From positions 134,748-198,747 of the forward strand of contig NZ_MKXB01000151.1 in assembly GCF_001865245.1 (NCBI RefSeq): 64,000 nucleotides of DNA, read 5' to 3'. Every line of letters starts with the position of its first letter. Position 1 is the first letter of the stretch. The notes under the pieces were generated by a model. The model had not been told where the DNA came from. It did not search any database and saw nothing but the letters and a program-made list of their open reading frames with translations. Below, piece by piece: positions 8,998 to 15,949 of the stretch. The DNA comes from Streptomyces sp. CC53. Its GTDB lineage: Bacteria; Actinomycetota; Actinomycetes; Streptomycetales; Streptomycetaceae. Made by a program: the position numbers and the translations under genes.

Positions 8998-9615
8998 ATG
9001 CCCGCCACCGCACCCGGCACCACCGGCCGCAACCCGGTCCATCTGGCCGTCTACGACACCTTCGCCGACTGGGAACCCGGCCACGCCACCGCCTGGCTGG
9101 CCCGCACCGGCCACGAGATCCGCACGGTCGGTCCCTCGACGGCCCCCGTCACCAGCATCGGCGGTCTGCGCGTCACCCCCGACCTGGCCCTCGCGGACCT
9201 GCGCCCCGAGGACAGCTCCCTGCTCATCCTGACGGGCGCCGACCTGTGGGACGCGGGCGACGACCTGGCGCCCTTCGCCGCGACGGCCCGCGCGTTCCTG
9301 GAGGCGGGCGTGCCGGTCGCCGCGATCTGCGGCGCGACGGCGGGCCTGGCCCGCGAGGGCCTGCTCGACGACCGCCCCCACACCAGCTCCTTCGGGCCGT
9401 ACCTCGCCGCGACCGGCTACCGGGGCGGGCAGCACTACGTGGAGGCCGACGCGGTCGCGGACGGCGACCTGATCACGGCGGGCGCGACCGAGCCCGTCGC
9501 GTTCGCCCGCGAGGTCCTCGGCCGGCTGGGGGCCTTCGAGGGCGGCAGGCTGGACGCGTGGTTCCGCCTCTTCCACGACTCGGACCCCACGGCGTACGAG
9601 GAGCTCACCGCTTGA
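8998..9615 (+). CDS. DJ-1/PfpI family protein (GATase1-like)
   Basis: 205 residues. The fold is of the type I glutamine-amidotransferase-like class, with the nucleophile elbow AAICGATAGLA (Cys near 111) and an acidic residue at the typical early position (DTFADWEPG). Members act as glyoxalases, deglycases, peptidases or regulators; no specific activity can be assigned. ATG 8998 follows GCAGGAGGTCGCG, a strong ribosome site, so a longer reading frame from 8923 is rejected. Its stop overlaps the TTG start of the next gene (TTGA). Confidence 0.85.
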   Translation: MPATAPGTTGRNPVHLAVYDTFADWEPGHATAWLARTGHEIRTVGPSTAPVTSIGGLRVTPDLALADLRPEDSSLLILTGADLWDAGDDLAPFAATARAFLEAGVPVAAICGATAGLAREGLLDDRPHTSSFGPYLAATGYRGGQHYVEADAVADGDLITAGATEPVAFAREVLGRLGAFEGGRLDAWFRLFHDSDPTAYEELTA

Positions 9616-10418
9616 TCCCGGCCGAGACCGCCGACGCCGTCGCGGCCCGCCTCCGCAGGGCGGGCTGCGTGTTCGCGGAGGAGGAGGCCGAGCTGCTCCT
9701 CGCCGCCGCCCGCACACCCGCCGACCTGGACGCCCTGGTGGCGCGCCGGGCCGACGGCCACCCGCTGGAGCACGTCGTCGGCTGGGCCGCGTTCGGCGGT
9801 CTGCGGGTGGCCGTCGACGAGGGCGTGTTCGTGCCGCGCCGCCGCACCGAGTTCCTCGTCGAGCGGGCGGCCGGACTGGCCCCGCCCGCCCCCCTGGTGG
9901 TGGACCTGTGCTGCGGTACGGGCGCCCTGGGCGCCGCGCTGGCCGCCGCGCTCGGCGGGCGGGCCGCCGTGCACGCGGCGGACATCGACCCGGCCGCGGT
10001 GCGCTGCGCCCGCCGCAACCTGGCGCCGCTGGGCGGGACGGCGTACGAGGGCGACCTGTTCGCGGCGCTGCCCCCGGCCCTGCGGGGCCGCGTGGACGTC
10101 CTGCTGGCGAACGTCCCGTACGTGCCGACCGCCGAGCTTCCCCTGCTGCCGCCGGAGGCCCGGCTGCACGAGTCCGCGGTGGCCCTCGACGGCGGCCCGG
10201 ACGGCCTGGACGTGGCCCGCCGCGTGGCGGCCGAAGCCCCGGCCTGGCTGGCGCCCGGGGGCGCGCTGCTCTTCGAGACGAGCGATCGCCAGGTGGCCGC
10301 CGCGGTGCGCGCGGTCCGGGACGCCTCCGCCGGGGCCCTGGAGGCGCGCGTCCTGACCTGCGACGAGCGCGACGCGACGGTGGTCGTGGCGAAGGGCCAC
10401 GCAGGCCCCGGGGCTTGA
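9612..10418 (+). CDS. PrmC/HemK-related N5-glutamine methyltransferase
   Basis: 268 residues. Features: VGWAAFGGLRVAVDEGVFVPRRRTE (the substrate loop typical of PrmC relatives), SAM motif VVDLCCGTGALG, acidic AADIDP, and the catalytic NPPY motif present as NVPYVPT. This matches the actinobacterial PrmC-related subgroup (TIGR03704), not the housekeeping release-factor enzyme; the methylated protein is unknown. Translation begins at a TTG overlapping the stop of the PfpI-like gene, which argues that the two act together. The missing first Pro of NPPY is a subgroup feature rather than damage, as far as I know. Confidence 0.83.
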   Translation: MIPAETADAVAARLRRAGCVFAEEEAELLLAAARTPADLDALVARRADGHPLEHVVGWAAFGGLRVAVDEGVFVPRRRTEFLVERAAGLAPPAPLVVDLCCGTGALGAALAAALGGRAAVHAADIDPAAVRCARRNLAPLGGTAYEGDLFAALPPALRGRVDVLLANVPYVPTAELPLLPPEARLHESAVALDGGPDGLDVARRVAAEAPAWLAPGGALLFETSDRQVAAAVRAVRDASAGALEARVLTCDERDATVVVAKGHAGPGA

Positions 10419-10493
10419 CGGGGACGGGTGCGGCAGGGCCTGCGGGGCCGGAGTGGGCCGCCGACGCTCTCCCCTCAGCGGCGGGCCGGTCCC

Positions 10494-10949
10494 TCACCCT
10501 GCCCCGGCCGCCCGCCGCACGTACTCCTCCGCCGCCGGGGCCACCACGAGCACGGCCACGATCGCGTTGCACAGCAGCAGCGGGTGCACGAACCGCCCCG
10601 GTTCGGTGGGCGGACACAGCCACGACAGCGGCCACGTGTCACCGGCCAGGGCGGGCACCGGCACGTAACTCCGCTCCGGCCCGGCCCCGTTGAACCGCAC
10701 GGCCGCGGCCGGCCAGCGGTTGCGCACCGTGCTGCCGGGCGGCAGCAGGAAGTACGTACCGCGCCGCCCGTTCCCCTCGGCCACGATCGGCCCCGGGTCG
10801 CCGTTCGTCATCCGCTCCAGGCACCCGGCCACCCGGCGCCCGTCGTCCCCGTCCACACGCACGGCGTCGAATTGCACGCCTGCCTTCCGCAATTGGATAC
10901 CGGAGGCGGGGACCCAGCCGAGTTCTCCCCGGCGAATCGAAGCATTCAC
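10494..10949 (-). CDS. Small actinobacterial hypothetical protein next to XRE/DUF397 locus
   Basis: 151 residues from a GTG. No known catalytic motif. It begins VNASIRRGELGWVPASG and ends with a conserved-looking PPTEPGRFVHPLLLCNAI stretch. I recall similar small proteins of unknown function near XRE/DUF397 pairs in Streptomyces. It is divergent from the XRE gene, sharing a 120-base promoter region. The ribosome site is weak, so the start is uncertain. Function not assigned. Confidence 0.6.
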   Translation of the reverse strand: MNASIRRGELGWVPASGIQLRKAGVQFDAVRVDGDDGRRVAGCLERMTNGDPGPIVAEGNGRRGTYFLLPPGSTVRNRWPAAAVRFNGAGPERSYVPVPALAGDTWPLSWLCPPTEPGRFVHPLLLCNAIVAVLVVAPAAEEYVRRAAGAG

Positions 10950-11060
10950 GGGACCATTGTGGACCCTTGTCGCTACCGTCTCCCTTACCTGCCGGACAGT
11001 CGTCATTGCCCGCTTGACCTGCGGCGACGCCCTGTCAGGCAGTCGAAATCGACGGCGATC

Positions 11061-11090
11061 GGTTGAGTCCGGTTGAGACCGGTAGAGTCC
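11061..11090. promoter_or_regulatory. Three direct decamers, probable operator of the XRE regulator
   Basis: GGTTGAGTCC, GGTTGAGACC and GGTAGAGTCC follow one another without a gap, each exactly ten bases, so one per helical turn. They lie directly upstream of the best ribosome site of the XRE gene (GGGGAG at 11095) and in the divergent promoter with the 10494-10949 gene. The arrangement suits cooperative binding by a regulator; autoregulation is inference. Confidence 0.5.
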
Positions 11091-11942
11091 GAGTGGGGAG
11101 CGGAAATTGCGGGTCGCGAGAACAAGGAAAATGCCACCCCGACAGCCAGGCTCGTCGCGCACATGACGCGCGAATTGCGCAAGCGGAAGGGCCTCACGCA
11201 GGAAGAGCTGGGCGAGCTGATCGGCTACTCCGGCGCGGCCGTCAGCGGCGTGGAGACCTGCGCCCAGCCCGCGAGCGACCAGATGCTCGTCAAGCTGGAG
11301 CAGTCCATCGGCGGCGGCATGGGCTTCTTCGAGGAGGCGCGGGTGCCGATGCGGGTGGAGAAGTACCCGCAGCAGTTCAAGAAGTACGCCCTGCTGGAGC
11401 GCGAGGCGGTGAGCCTGCACCTCTTCGCGACGCCGGTGATCCACGGGCTGTTCCAGACGGAGGAGTACGCGCGGGCGCTGATCCGGGGCAGCTTCCCCAT
11501 CGTCTCCGAGGAGCGCGTGGAAGAGCTGGTGGATGCCAGGATGGCCCGGAAGGAGATCTTCGACCGCGATCCGGTCGCCCACATCGAGCTGGTGCTGGAT
11601 GAGGCGGCCCTCCACCGCTCCATCGGCAGCCAGGAGTCCATGCGGGGGCAGTTGCAGCACCTCGCGGCGTATGCCCGGAAGCGAAACGTAACGATCCAAG
11701 TACTGCCCCTGGACTGCGGGCTGCACGGCGAGTACGCAGGAGACCGAGGCCAGCTCAACGTCCTGGAGACCCCGGAGCACCAGCACGTGGTGTACCTGGA
11801 GCCCCAGGACGAGAGCCTCCTGATCAGCGACCCGGCGAAGGTGAGCACGTACATGCAGCGGTATGCGAGGATCCGGTCACAGGCCCTGGATCCGAGGGAA
11901 TCGCTGGGTCTCATCGAGCGGTTGGCAGGAGATCAGCCATGA
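11073..11942 (+). CDS. XRE-family helix-turn-helix regulator with DUF5753 domain
   Basis: Up to 289 residues. HTH: MTRELRKRKGLTQEELGELIGYSGAAVSGVE; the following 200 residues (HLFATPVIHGLFQTEEYARALI, LVLDEAALHRSIG, VTIQVLPLDCGLHGEY) are the DUF5753 domain found with XRE proteins in actinomycetes. The start is unclear: the longest form uses TTG 11073, which lies inside a decamer repeat; ATT 11106 has the best-placed ribosome site (GGGGAG, 5 bases) and would begin at AGRENKENATPTARLVAHM, where I recall homologues starting; ATG 11163 is the next canonical start and keeps the whole HTH. Its stop overlaps the DUF397 start (ATGA). Heads a four-gene coupled operon. Confidence 0.88.
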   Translation: MRPVESEWGAEIAGRENKENATPTARLVAHMTRELRKRKGLTQEELGELIGYSGAAVSGVETCAQPASDQMLVKLEQSIGGGMGFFEEARVPMRVEKYPQQFKKYALLEREAVSLHLFATPVIHGLFQTEEYARALIRGSFPIVSEERVEELVDARMARKEIFDRDPVAHIELVLDEAALHRSIGSQESMRGQLQHLAAYARKRNVTIQVLPLDCGLHGEYAGDRGQLNVLETPEHQHVVYLEPQDESLLISDPAKVSTYMQRYARIRSQALDPRESLGLIERLAGDQP

Positions 11943-12241
11943 GCAGCACCCTCCAGTGGTTCAAGTCGAGCTACAGCAGCGGCAGCGGCGGCGACTGCGT
12001 CGAAGTGGCCTTCGACTGGCGCACGTCGTCGTACAGCAGTGGCAGCGGCGGCAACTGCGTGGAAGTCGCCGCCCCCTGGCGCACGTCGACCCGCAGCAGT
12101 GACAGCGGCGGCGAGTGCGTCGAGGTCGCTGCCTGCGCGGATGCCGTGCACGTGCGGGACTCCAAGAACCCTGACGGCGGGACGTTCGCCGTCGCCCCGT
12201 CGGCCTGGGTGGCGTTCCTCGCGGGCGCCACGGGTTCTTGA
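11939..12241 (+). CDS. DUF397 protein with threefold internal repeat
   Basis: 100 residues. DUF397 proteins usually have one W-x-K-S-S-Y-S-x-G-x-G-G-x-C-V-E-V-A signature in about 60 residues, acting as the partner of the upstream XRE regulator (as in the BldB/WhiJ-type pairs). Here the signature occurs three times in exact 20-residue steps (WFKSSYSSGSGGDCVEVA, WRTSSYSSGSGGNCVEVA, WRTSTRSSDSGGECVEVA) before the normal VHVRDSKNPDG C-terminal part. Overlaps both neighbours by four bases. Confidence 0.88.
   Translation: MSSTLQWFKSSYSSGSGGDCVEVAFDWRTSSYSSGSGGNCVEVAAPWRTSTRSSDSGGECVEVAACADAVHVRDSKNPDGGTFAVAPSAWVAFLAGATGS
11957..12136 (+). repeat. 3 x 60-bp in-frame duplication inside the DUF397 gene
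   Basis: Units 11957-12016, 12017-12076 and 12077-12136, each beginning with the TGG codon of the signature. Units one and two are closest at base level; the third has drifted (T-R for S-Y, D for G). Exact 60-base steps indicate tandem duplication, not coincidence. Confidence 0.85.
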
Positions 12242-12468
12242 GAACCGTCATCGCCGGGCAGCTCGTGGAGCTGCCCGGCACCATCGCCGCCATCCGCGCC
12301 GCGCTGGACGAGGACCGGGCGAAGGCGTTCGACGCGGAGATCCCCCATGTCCCGGTCGCCGAGCTGCCGTTGACGCTGGCCCGGTGGGCGCTGTCGACGA
12401 CGGACGCGGACGCGGAGGACGCGGAGCTGTTCGCGCGCCTGGCGCGCGGCGAGGACGTCGGCGCGTGA
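12238..12468 (+). CDS. Small acidic protein, DUF6247-like (antitoxin-like)
   Basis: 76 residues, acidic: the pattern LVELPGTIAAIRAALDEDRAKAFDAEI...LARWAL resembles the small DUF6247-type proteins of actinomycetes, though I cannot confirm membership. The TTG start overlaps the DUF397 stop (TTGA) and the stop overlaps the next GTG (GTGA). Position directly before a RelE/ParE-like protein suggests an antitoxin role (inference from gene order and charge, not from a DNA-binding motif, which is absent). Confidence 0.65.
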   Translation: MRTVIAGQLVELPGTIAAIRAALDEDRAKAFDAEIPHVPVAELPLTLARWALSTTDADAEDAELFARLARGEDVGA

Positions 12469-12713
12469 CCGGGTACCGCCTCCAGTACGCACCTCCCGCG
12501 GACCTGGCCCTGGACTCGATGGAGGCGCAGCTGCGCGCCCGCTTCGACGCGGGGATGCTCGCGTGGCTGGCGCCCGACCCGTACGGGCACGGCTCCGCGC
12601 CGATAGACCGCGACGAGGACCGCCGCGAGGCCACCGTGTCGGGCGTGGTGATCCGCTACTACGTCAGCCGCAGCGTCTCGACCGTCACCGTCGTGCGCCT
12701 GGTCTTCGTCTGA
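12465..12713 (+). CDS. Small RelE/ParE-like protein
   Basis: 82 residues. The order YRLQYAPPADLALDSM-EAQLRARFD ... VSGVVIRYYVSRSVSTVTVVRLVF fits the RelE/ParE toxin fold: short first strand, two helices, then a beta-hairpin ending in hydrophobic strands. Catalytic residues of characterised RelE proteins are not securely identifiable, so it may be an inactive relative. Coupled by GTGA overlap to the acidic gene before it; last gene of the XRE operon. Confidence 0.6.
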   Translation: MTGYRLQYAPPADLALDSMEAQLRARFDAGMLAWLAPDPYGHGSAPIDRDEDRREATVSGVVIRYYVSRSVSTVTVVRLVFV

Positions 12714-13042
12714 ACGGTCACCGCGGGCGTTCCGCACGGGCGGACTGTTCCCGGCCACGTCTGGTCCGAGTGGGTGAGAGGCGATCCGCCAGGCCGGGGC
12801 GGCACGGATGGTGCGGCGGAGGCAGGAGGCAACCGGTGCGGTGAGGCGGGGCGTTGATCGCGGACCGGCCGCACCCGGGCACCGGCGGCCGAATGTGGCG
12901 GGTCCGCCGGGGGTGTTCCCGCCACCCTGCGGCAGCCCAGAGCGGAGGGGTCCGCGACAGGACAGGCTGTTCCCCGAGCGCCGCACCGCGGGGTCCGCGG
13001 CGGCGCCGTCCCGTTCCGCACAGGCAGTAGGGAGACAGCTCC
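12714..13042. other. Intergenic region, no gene seen
   Basis: Reading frames on both strands here lack ribosome sites and family resemblance. The final bases (AGTAGGGAGACAGCTCC) are the leader of the lectin gene. Confidence 0.5.
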
Positions 13043-13345
13043 ATGAGCATGATCCAGTCCGGCAAGGTGACCCTGCGCTCCGACCACGCCACCGAGACGA
13101 CGGGCGGCCGCACCAGCACGTTCACCCGGATCGACTTCCCGACGCCCTTCCCGCAGGGCGCGGACGTCGTCGTGCAGACCACCGTGCAGACGTTCAACGG
13201 GCCGGAGACGCCGGGCGTGCGACTGCACCACGTGGACAGGACCGGGTTCCTCATCCGCATGAACGAGCTGTACAGCGCCCGCACCGGCGCGAGCGACGGC
13301 AAGCACGTGGACGAGGTCATCGGCTGGACCGCCTACACCGTCTGA
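13043..13345 (+). CDS. Single-domain H-type lectin-like protein
   Basis: 100 residues without signal peptide. The series TRIDFPTPFPQGADVVVQTTVQTFNGPETPGVRLHHVDRTGFLIRMNEL...VIGWTAYTV follows the H-type lectin layout (FPxPF near strand 2, GFxIR in the middle, final W-x-A-Y in the last strand), a six-stranded GalNAc-binding fold best known from Helix pomatia agglutinin and discoidins. Sugar-binding residues cannot be verified. Preceded by GGGAGACAGCTCC. It stands alone, without an obvious operon. Confidence 0.7.
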   Translation: MSMIQSGKVTLRSDHATETTGGRTSTFTRIDFPTPFPQGADVVVQTTVQTFNGPETPGVRLHHVDRTGFLIRMNELYSARTGASDGKHVDEVIGWTAYTV

Positions 13346-13643
13346 CGAACCGCACACGACCATCCGACGGGATCTCCTCCACCGCCCTCCCCGGCCCGCG
13401 GGCCCGCCGCACGCCGCTCCCCCGGCCGCGGCGGGCCCGCGCAGCTTCTGCGGGCGCCCGGCGGCTCCCCCGCTTCGAGGCGCGCCGGTGCCGAGCCCGA
13501 CACCGCGGGCCGGCGCCGTCCGTCCGGCCCGCCGCCCCTGCGGCTCTCCGGCCGTCCGGGCCCGCCGCTCGGGCCGCCAACACCCGCCGGGCGCTGTTAC
13601 GTTGGGGAGGGCAAACGATCACCGCACGTCAGGGGGACACGGC

Positions 13644-14549
13644 ATGAGGCGGGAGCACGTCGTCGAGGTGGCGGCAGGTGTCAGCCTGTGGGTGGAGGAG
13701 ACCGGTGACGCCCAGGCGCCCCCGCTGCTGCTCGTCATGGGTGCGGCCGCGTCGGGGCTGGCCTGGCCCGACGCCCTCGTGGACGCCCTCGCGGTACGGC
13801 ACCGGGTGATCCGCTACGACCACCGGGACACGGGTAGGTCCACGTGGTCTTTCGAGGAGGAGCCGTACGCCGTCGCCGACCTGGCGGGGGACGCCCTCGC
13901 CGTGCTGGACGCGCTCGGCGTCGAGCGGGCGCACCTCGTGGGCATGTCGATGGGCGGGCTGCTGGTGCAGCTGCTGATGGCCGACCACCCGGAGCGCGTG
14001 GCGACGGCCGTGCTGCTGGGGACGGGCGCCCTGAGCAGCACGCCGTACGTACGGCCGGACGGCACGCGGACCCCGCCCGGGGAACTGCCCCACATGGACG
14101 CGCGGGTCATGGAGATGTGGGCGCAGCGCGGTTCCGAACAGCTCGACCTGGAGGCGGAGCTGGCCTGGCGGGTCGCGCACTGGCAGCTCATCGGCGGCGA
14201 CGAGATCCCCTTCGGGGAGGCCGAGGCGCGCGCCCTGGAGCTGCGGATCATCGAGCACACCGGGCACCACCGGGCGGGCACCGCGCACGCGCAGGCCGAC
14301 CCGTCGGGCCTGGACCGCACGGAGGCCTTGGCCCGCAACGAGGTGCCGACGCTGGTCCTGGAGGCGCCCGCCGACATCGTCTGGCCGCCGGTGCACGCAC
14401 ACCACATGGCGCAGGTGATCGGGGCGGCCCGCCTGGTGCGGATCCCCGGCATGGGCCACGCCCTGCCCGCCCCGGTCGTCGCCCCGCTGGCCGCTGCGGT
14501 CCTGGAGCACACGGCCGCCCACGACGGGCCCGCCGGGACCGGGGACTGA
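13644..14549 (+). CDS. Alpha/beta hydrolase
   Basis: 301 residues. Oxyanion-hole region LLLVMGAAASG, RYDHRDTGRS, nucleophile elbow VGMSMGGLL (Ser near 106), late Asp in LEAPADIVWPP and catalytic His in GMGHALP complete the triad. A cap segment lies between about 150 and 225. The closest character is of the aclacinomycin methylesterase / epoxide-hydrolase-like group. Substrate unknown. ATG follows CAGGGGGACACGGC. The 298 bases before it (13346-13643) show no gene. Confidence 0.85.
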   Translation: MRREHVVEVAAGVSLWVEETGDAQAPPLLLVMGAAASGLAWPDALVDALAVRHRVIRYDHRDTGRSTWSFEEEPYAVADLAGDALAVLDALGVERAHLVGMSMGGLLVQLLMADHPERVATAVLLGTGALSSTPYVRPDGTRTPPGELPHMDARVMEMWAQRGSEQLDLEAELAWRVAHWQLIGGDEIPFGEAEARALELRIIEHTGHHRAGTAHAQADPSGLDRTEALARNEVPTLVLEAPADIVWPPVHAHHMAQVIGAARLVRIPGMGHALPAPVVAPLAAAVLEHTAAHDGPAGTGD

Positions 14550-14614
14550 CGCCCCGGCGGCGCCGCCGGGAGGATCCGGCGGCCTGGCCCGTACGCCACC
14601 TGCGGCCCGCAGCG

Positions 14615-14652
14615 CACCGCGGCGGCCGCGTCGTTCCGCGGCCGCCGCGGTG
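14615..14652. terminator. 16-bp perfect hairpin between convergent genes
   Basis: CACCGCGGCGGCCGCG (14615-14630) pairs with 14637-14652 around a six-base loop. It lies between the alpha/beta hydrolase (plus) and chitinase (minus) stops and can end transcription from both sides. Confidence 0.75.
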
Positions 14653-14711
14653 TCCCGGGCGGGGAGGCGCCCCGGTGCGCCCGGCAGGCCCGGGAGCGGG
14701 CCCGGGACGGG

Positions 14712-15611
14712 TCAGCAGTACAGGTTCGCGCCCGTCGGGACGCCGAGGACCTGCGTGAACTGCTGGTACTTCGTGACGCGGCTCTGCACCTGGGCCGGGT
14801 TGCGGCCGTCGCATTCGAGGGCGCCGTTGATGGAGCGGATCGTCTGGCCGAAGCCCGCGCCGGTGACCATCGCGTGGTGCCCGGTCATCGTGCCGGGGCC
14901 GGACTGCGTGTTCCAGTACCAGAGCGCCGTCATCCAGGCGACGGCCGCGTCCCGCTCCACGCGGTACGGGTCGCGGAGCAGGTCGATGCCGAGGGCGTCG
15001 CCCGCCGCCTTGTAGTTGAAGTTCCAGCTGAGCTGGATCGGGCCCCGGCCGTAGTACGCGGCCTGCCCGGCCGGGCAGCCGTAGGGCCGGCCGCTGTCAC
15101 AGTAGTGCGGGTAGTTGGCGGTGTTCTGCTCCACGATGTGGACCAGGCCGCCCGTCTCGTGGCTGACGTTCGCCAGGAACGCCGCCGCCTCCTGCCTGCT
15201 CACCGTGGCGCCGCCGGTGTTCGCGAACGCCGGGTACGCCGCCAGGGCCGCCTTGAGGCCGTTGTACGTGTAGAACGGGTTCCGGTTCGGGAACATCTGC
15301 TGGAACTGCGCCTCGGAGACGACGAAGCCCGACGGGTCCGGGTCGCCCGGGTCACCGGGGTCGGGGGTGCCGGAGCCGCAGGCCCCCTGGTCCGCCCACA
15401 CGTCGGCGGAGCCGGGACGCTCGTTCTGGGTCCACCACTTGGCCTGCCAGTTGCGGCCGCCGTACGAGGCGTTGTTGCCGCCCCAGTAGACGGACGAGGA
15501 GTTCCAGGGGGCGGCGCACTCGGCGGCTTGCGCGGGGGCGGCGGGGAGGAGGGCGGCGAAGCCGAGCGCCAGCGCGAAGGCGGCCAGCACCGCTCCGAAG
15601 CGTCGTGACAT
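14712..15611 (-). CDS. Secreted family 19 chitinase with N-terminal CBM5/12
   Basis: 299 residues. Signal peptide MSRRFGAVLAAFALALGF...APAQAA, then a chitin-binding module (ECAAPWNSSSVYWGG...NWQAKWWTQNERP), a short PDPGDPGDPD linker and a GH19 catalytic domain: FLANVSHETGGL carries the general acid Glu, followed by YYGRGPIQLSWNFNY, typical of family 19. It hydrolyses chitin outside the cell by inversion. ATG 15611 has the ribosome site GAAGGAGTGATGTC; an upstream ATG is rejected. Two DasR-type boxes sit 45 bases upstream, so repression by DasR and release by GlcNAc-derived signals is expected. Confidence 0.93.
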   Translation of the reverse strand: MSRRFGAVLAAFALALGFAALLPAAPAQAAECAAPWNSSSVYWGGNNASYGGRNWQAKWWTQNERPGSADVWADQGACGSGTPDPGDPGDPDPSGFVVSEAQFQQMFPNRNPFYTYNGLKAALAAYPAFANTGGATVSRQEAAAFLANVSHETGGLVHIVEQNTANYPHYCDSGRPYGCPAGQAAYYGRGPIQLSWNFNYKAAGDALGIDLLRDPYRVERDAAVAWMTALWYWNTQSGPGTMTGHHAMVTGAGFGQTIRSINGALECDGRNPAQVQSRVTKYQQFTQVLGVPTGANLYC

Positions 15612-15655
15612 GACATCACTCCTTCGTGTGGGGGTGCCGCACACCCTCCCGGGAT

Positions 15656-15683
15656 TGGTCTGGACCTGTCAAGGTCTGGACCA
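15656..15683. promoter_or_regulatory. DasR-type operator pair (chitinase direct repeat)
   Basis: TGGTCTGGACCT (15656-15667) and AGGTCTGGACCA (15672-15683), 16 bases apart, match the 12-bp direct repeat known upstream of Streptomyces chitinase genes and the DasR consensus core TGGTCTAGACCA at 10 or more positions each. Located upstream of the chitinase start. The rest of 15612-15949 holds the divergent kinase promoter and nothing else recognised. Confidence 0.85.
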
Positions 15684-15949
15684 GGATTCGCCCTTCGTCG
15701 GACGAACCCCGGCCGCCGGCCGCCCCCGGCTCGCCCGTACGGCCACCTCGCGGCACCCGCCCGCACACCCCCGACGTCCCGGCGCACCCACCGCCCGCCG
15801 CACGCCACCCCACTGGTACGACCACGCAGCGGCACCCGGCCGCACGCCCCGGCGGCCCCCGGCGCTCCGGCCCCCGCCGCACCCGGCCCCGCACCCCCTC
15901 ACCCGGCTCCGGCCGTTTCGCCGCGCGCCCGCTGTGCGAGGATCCGGAC

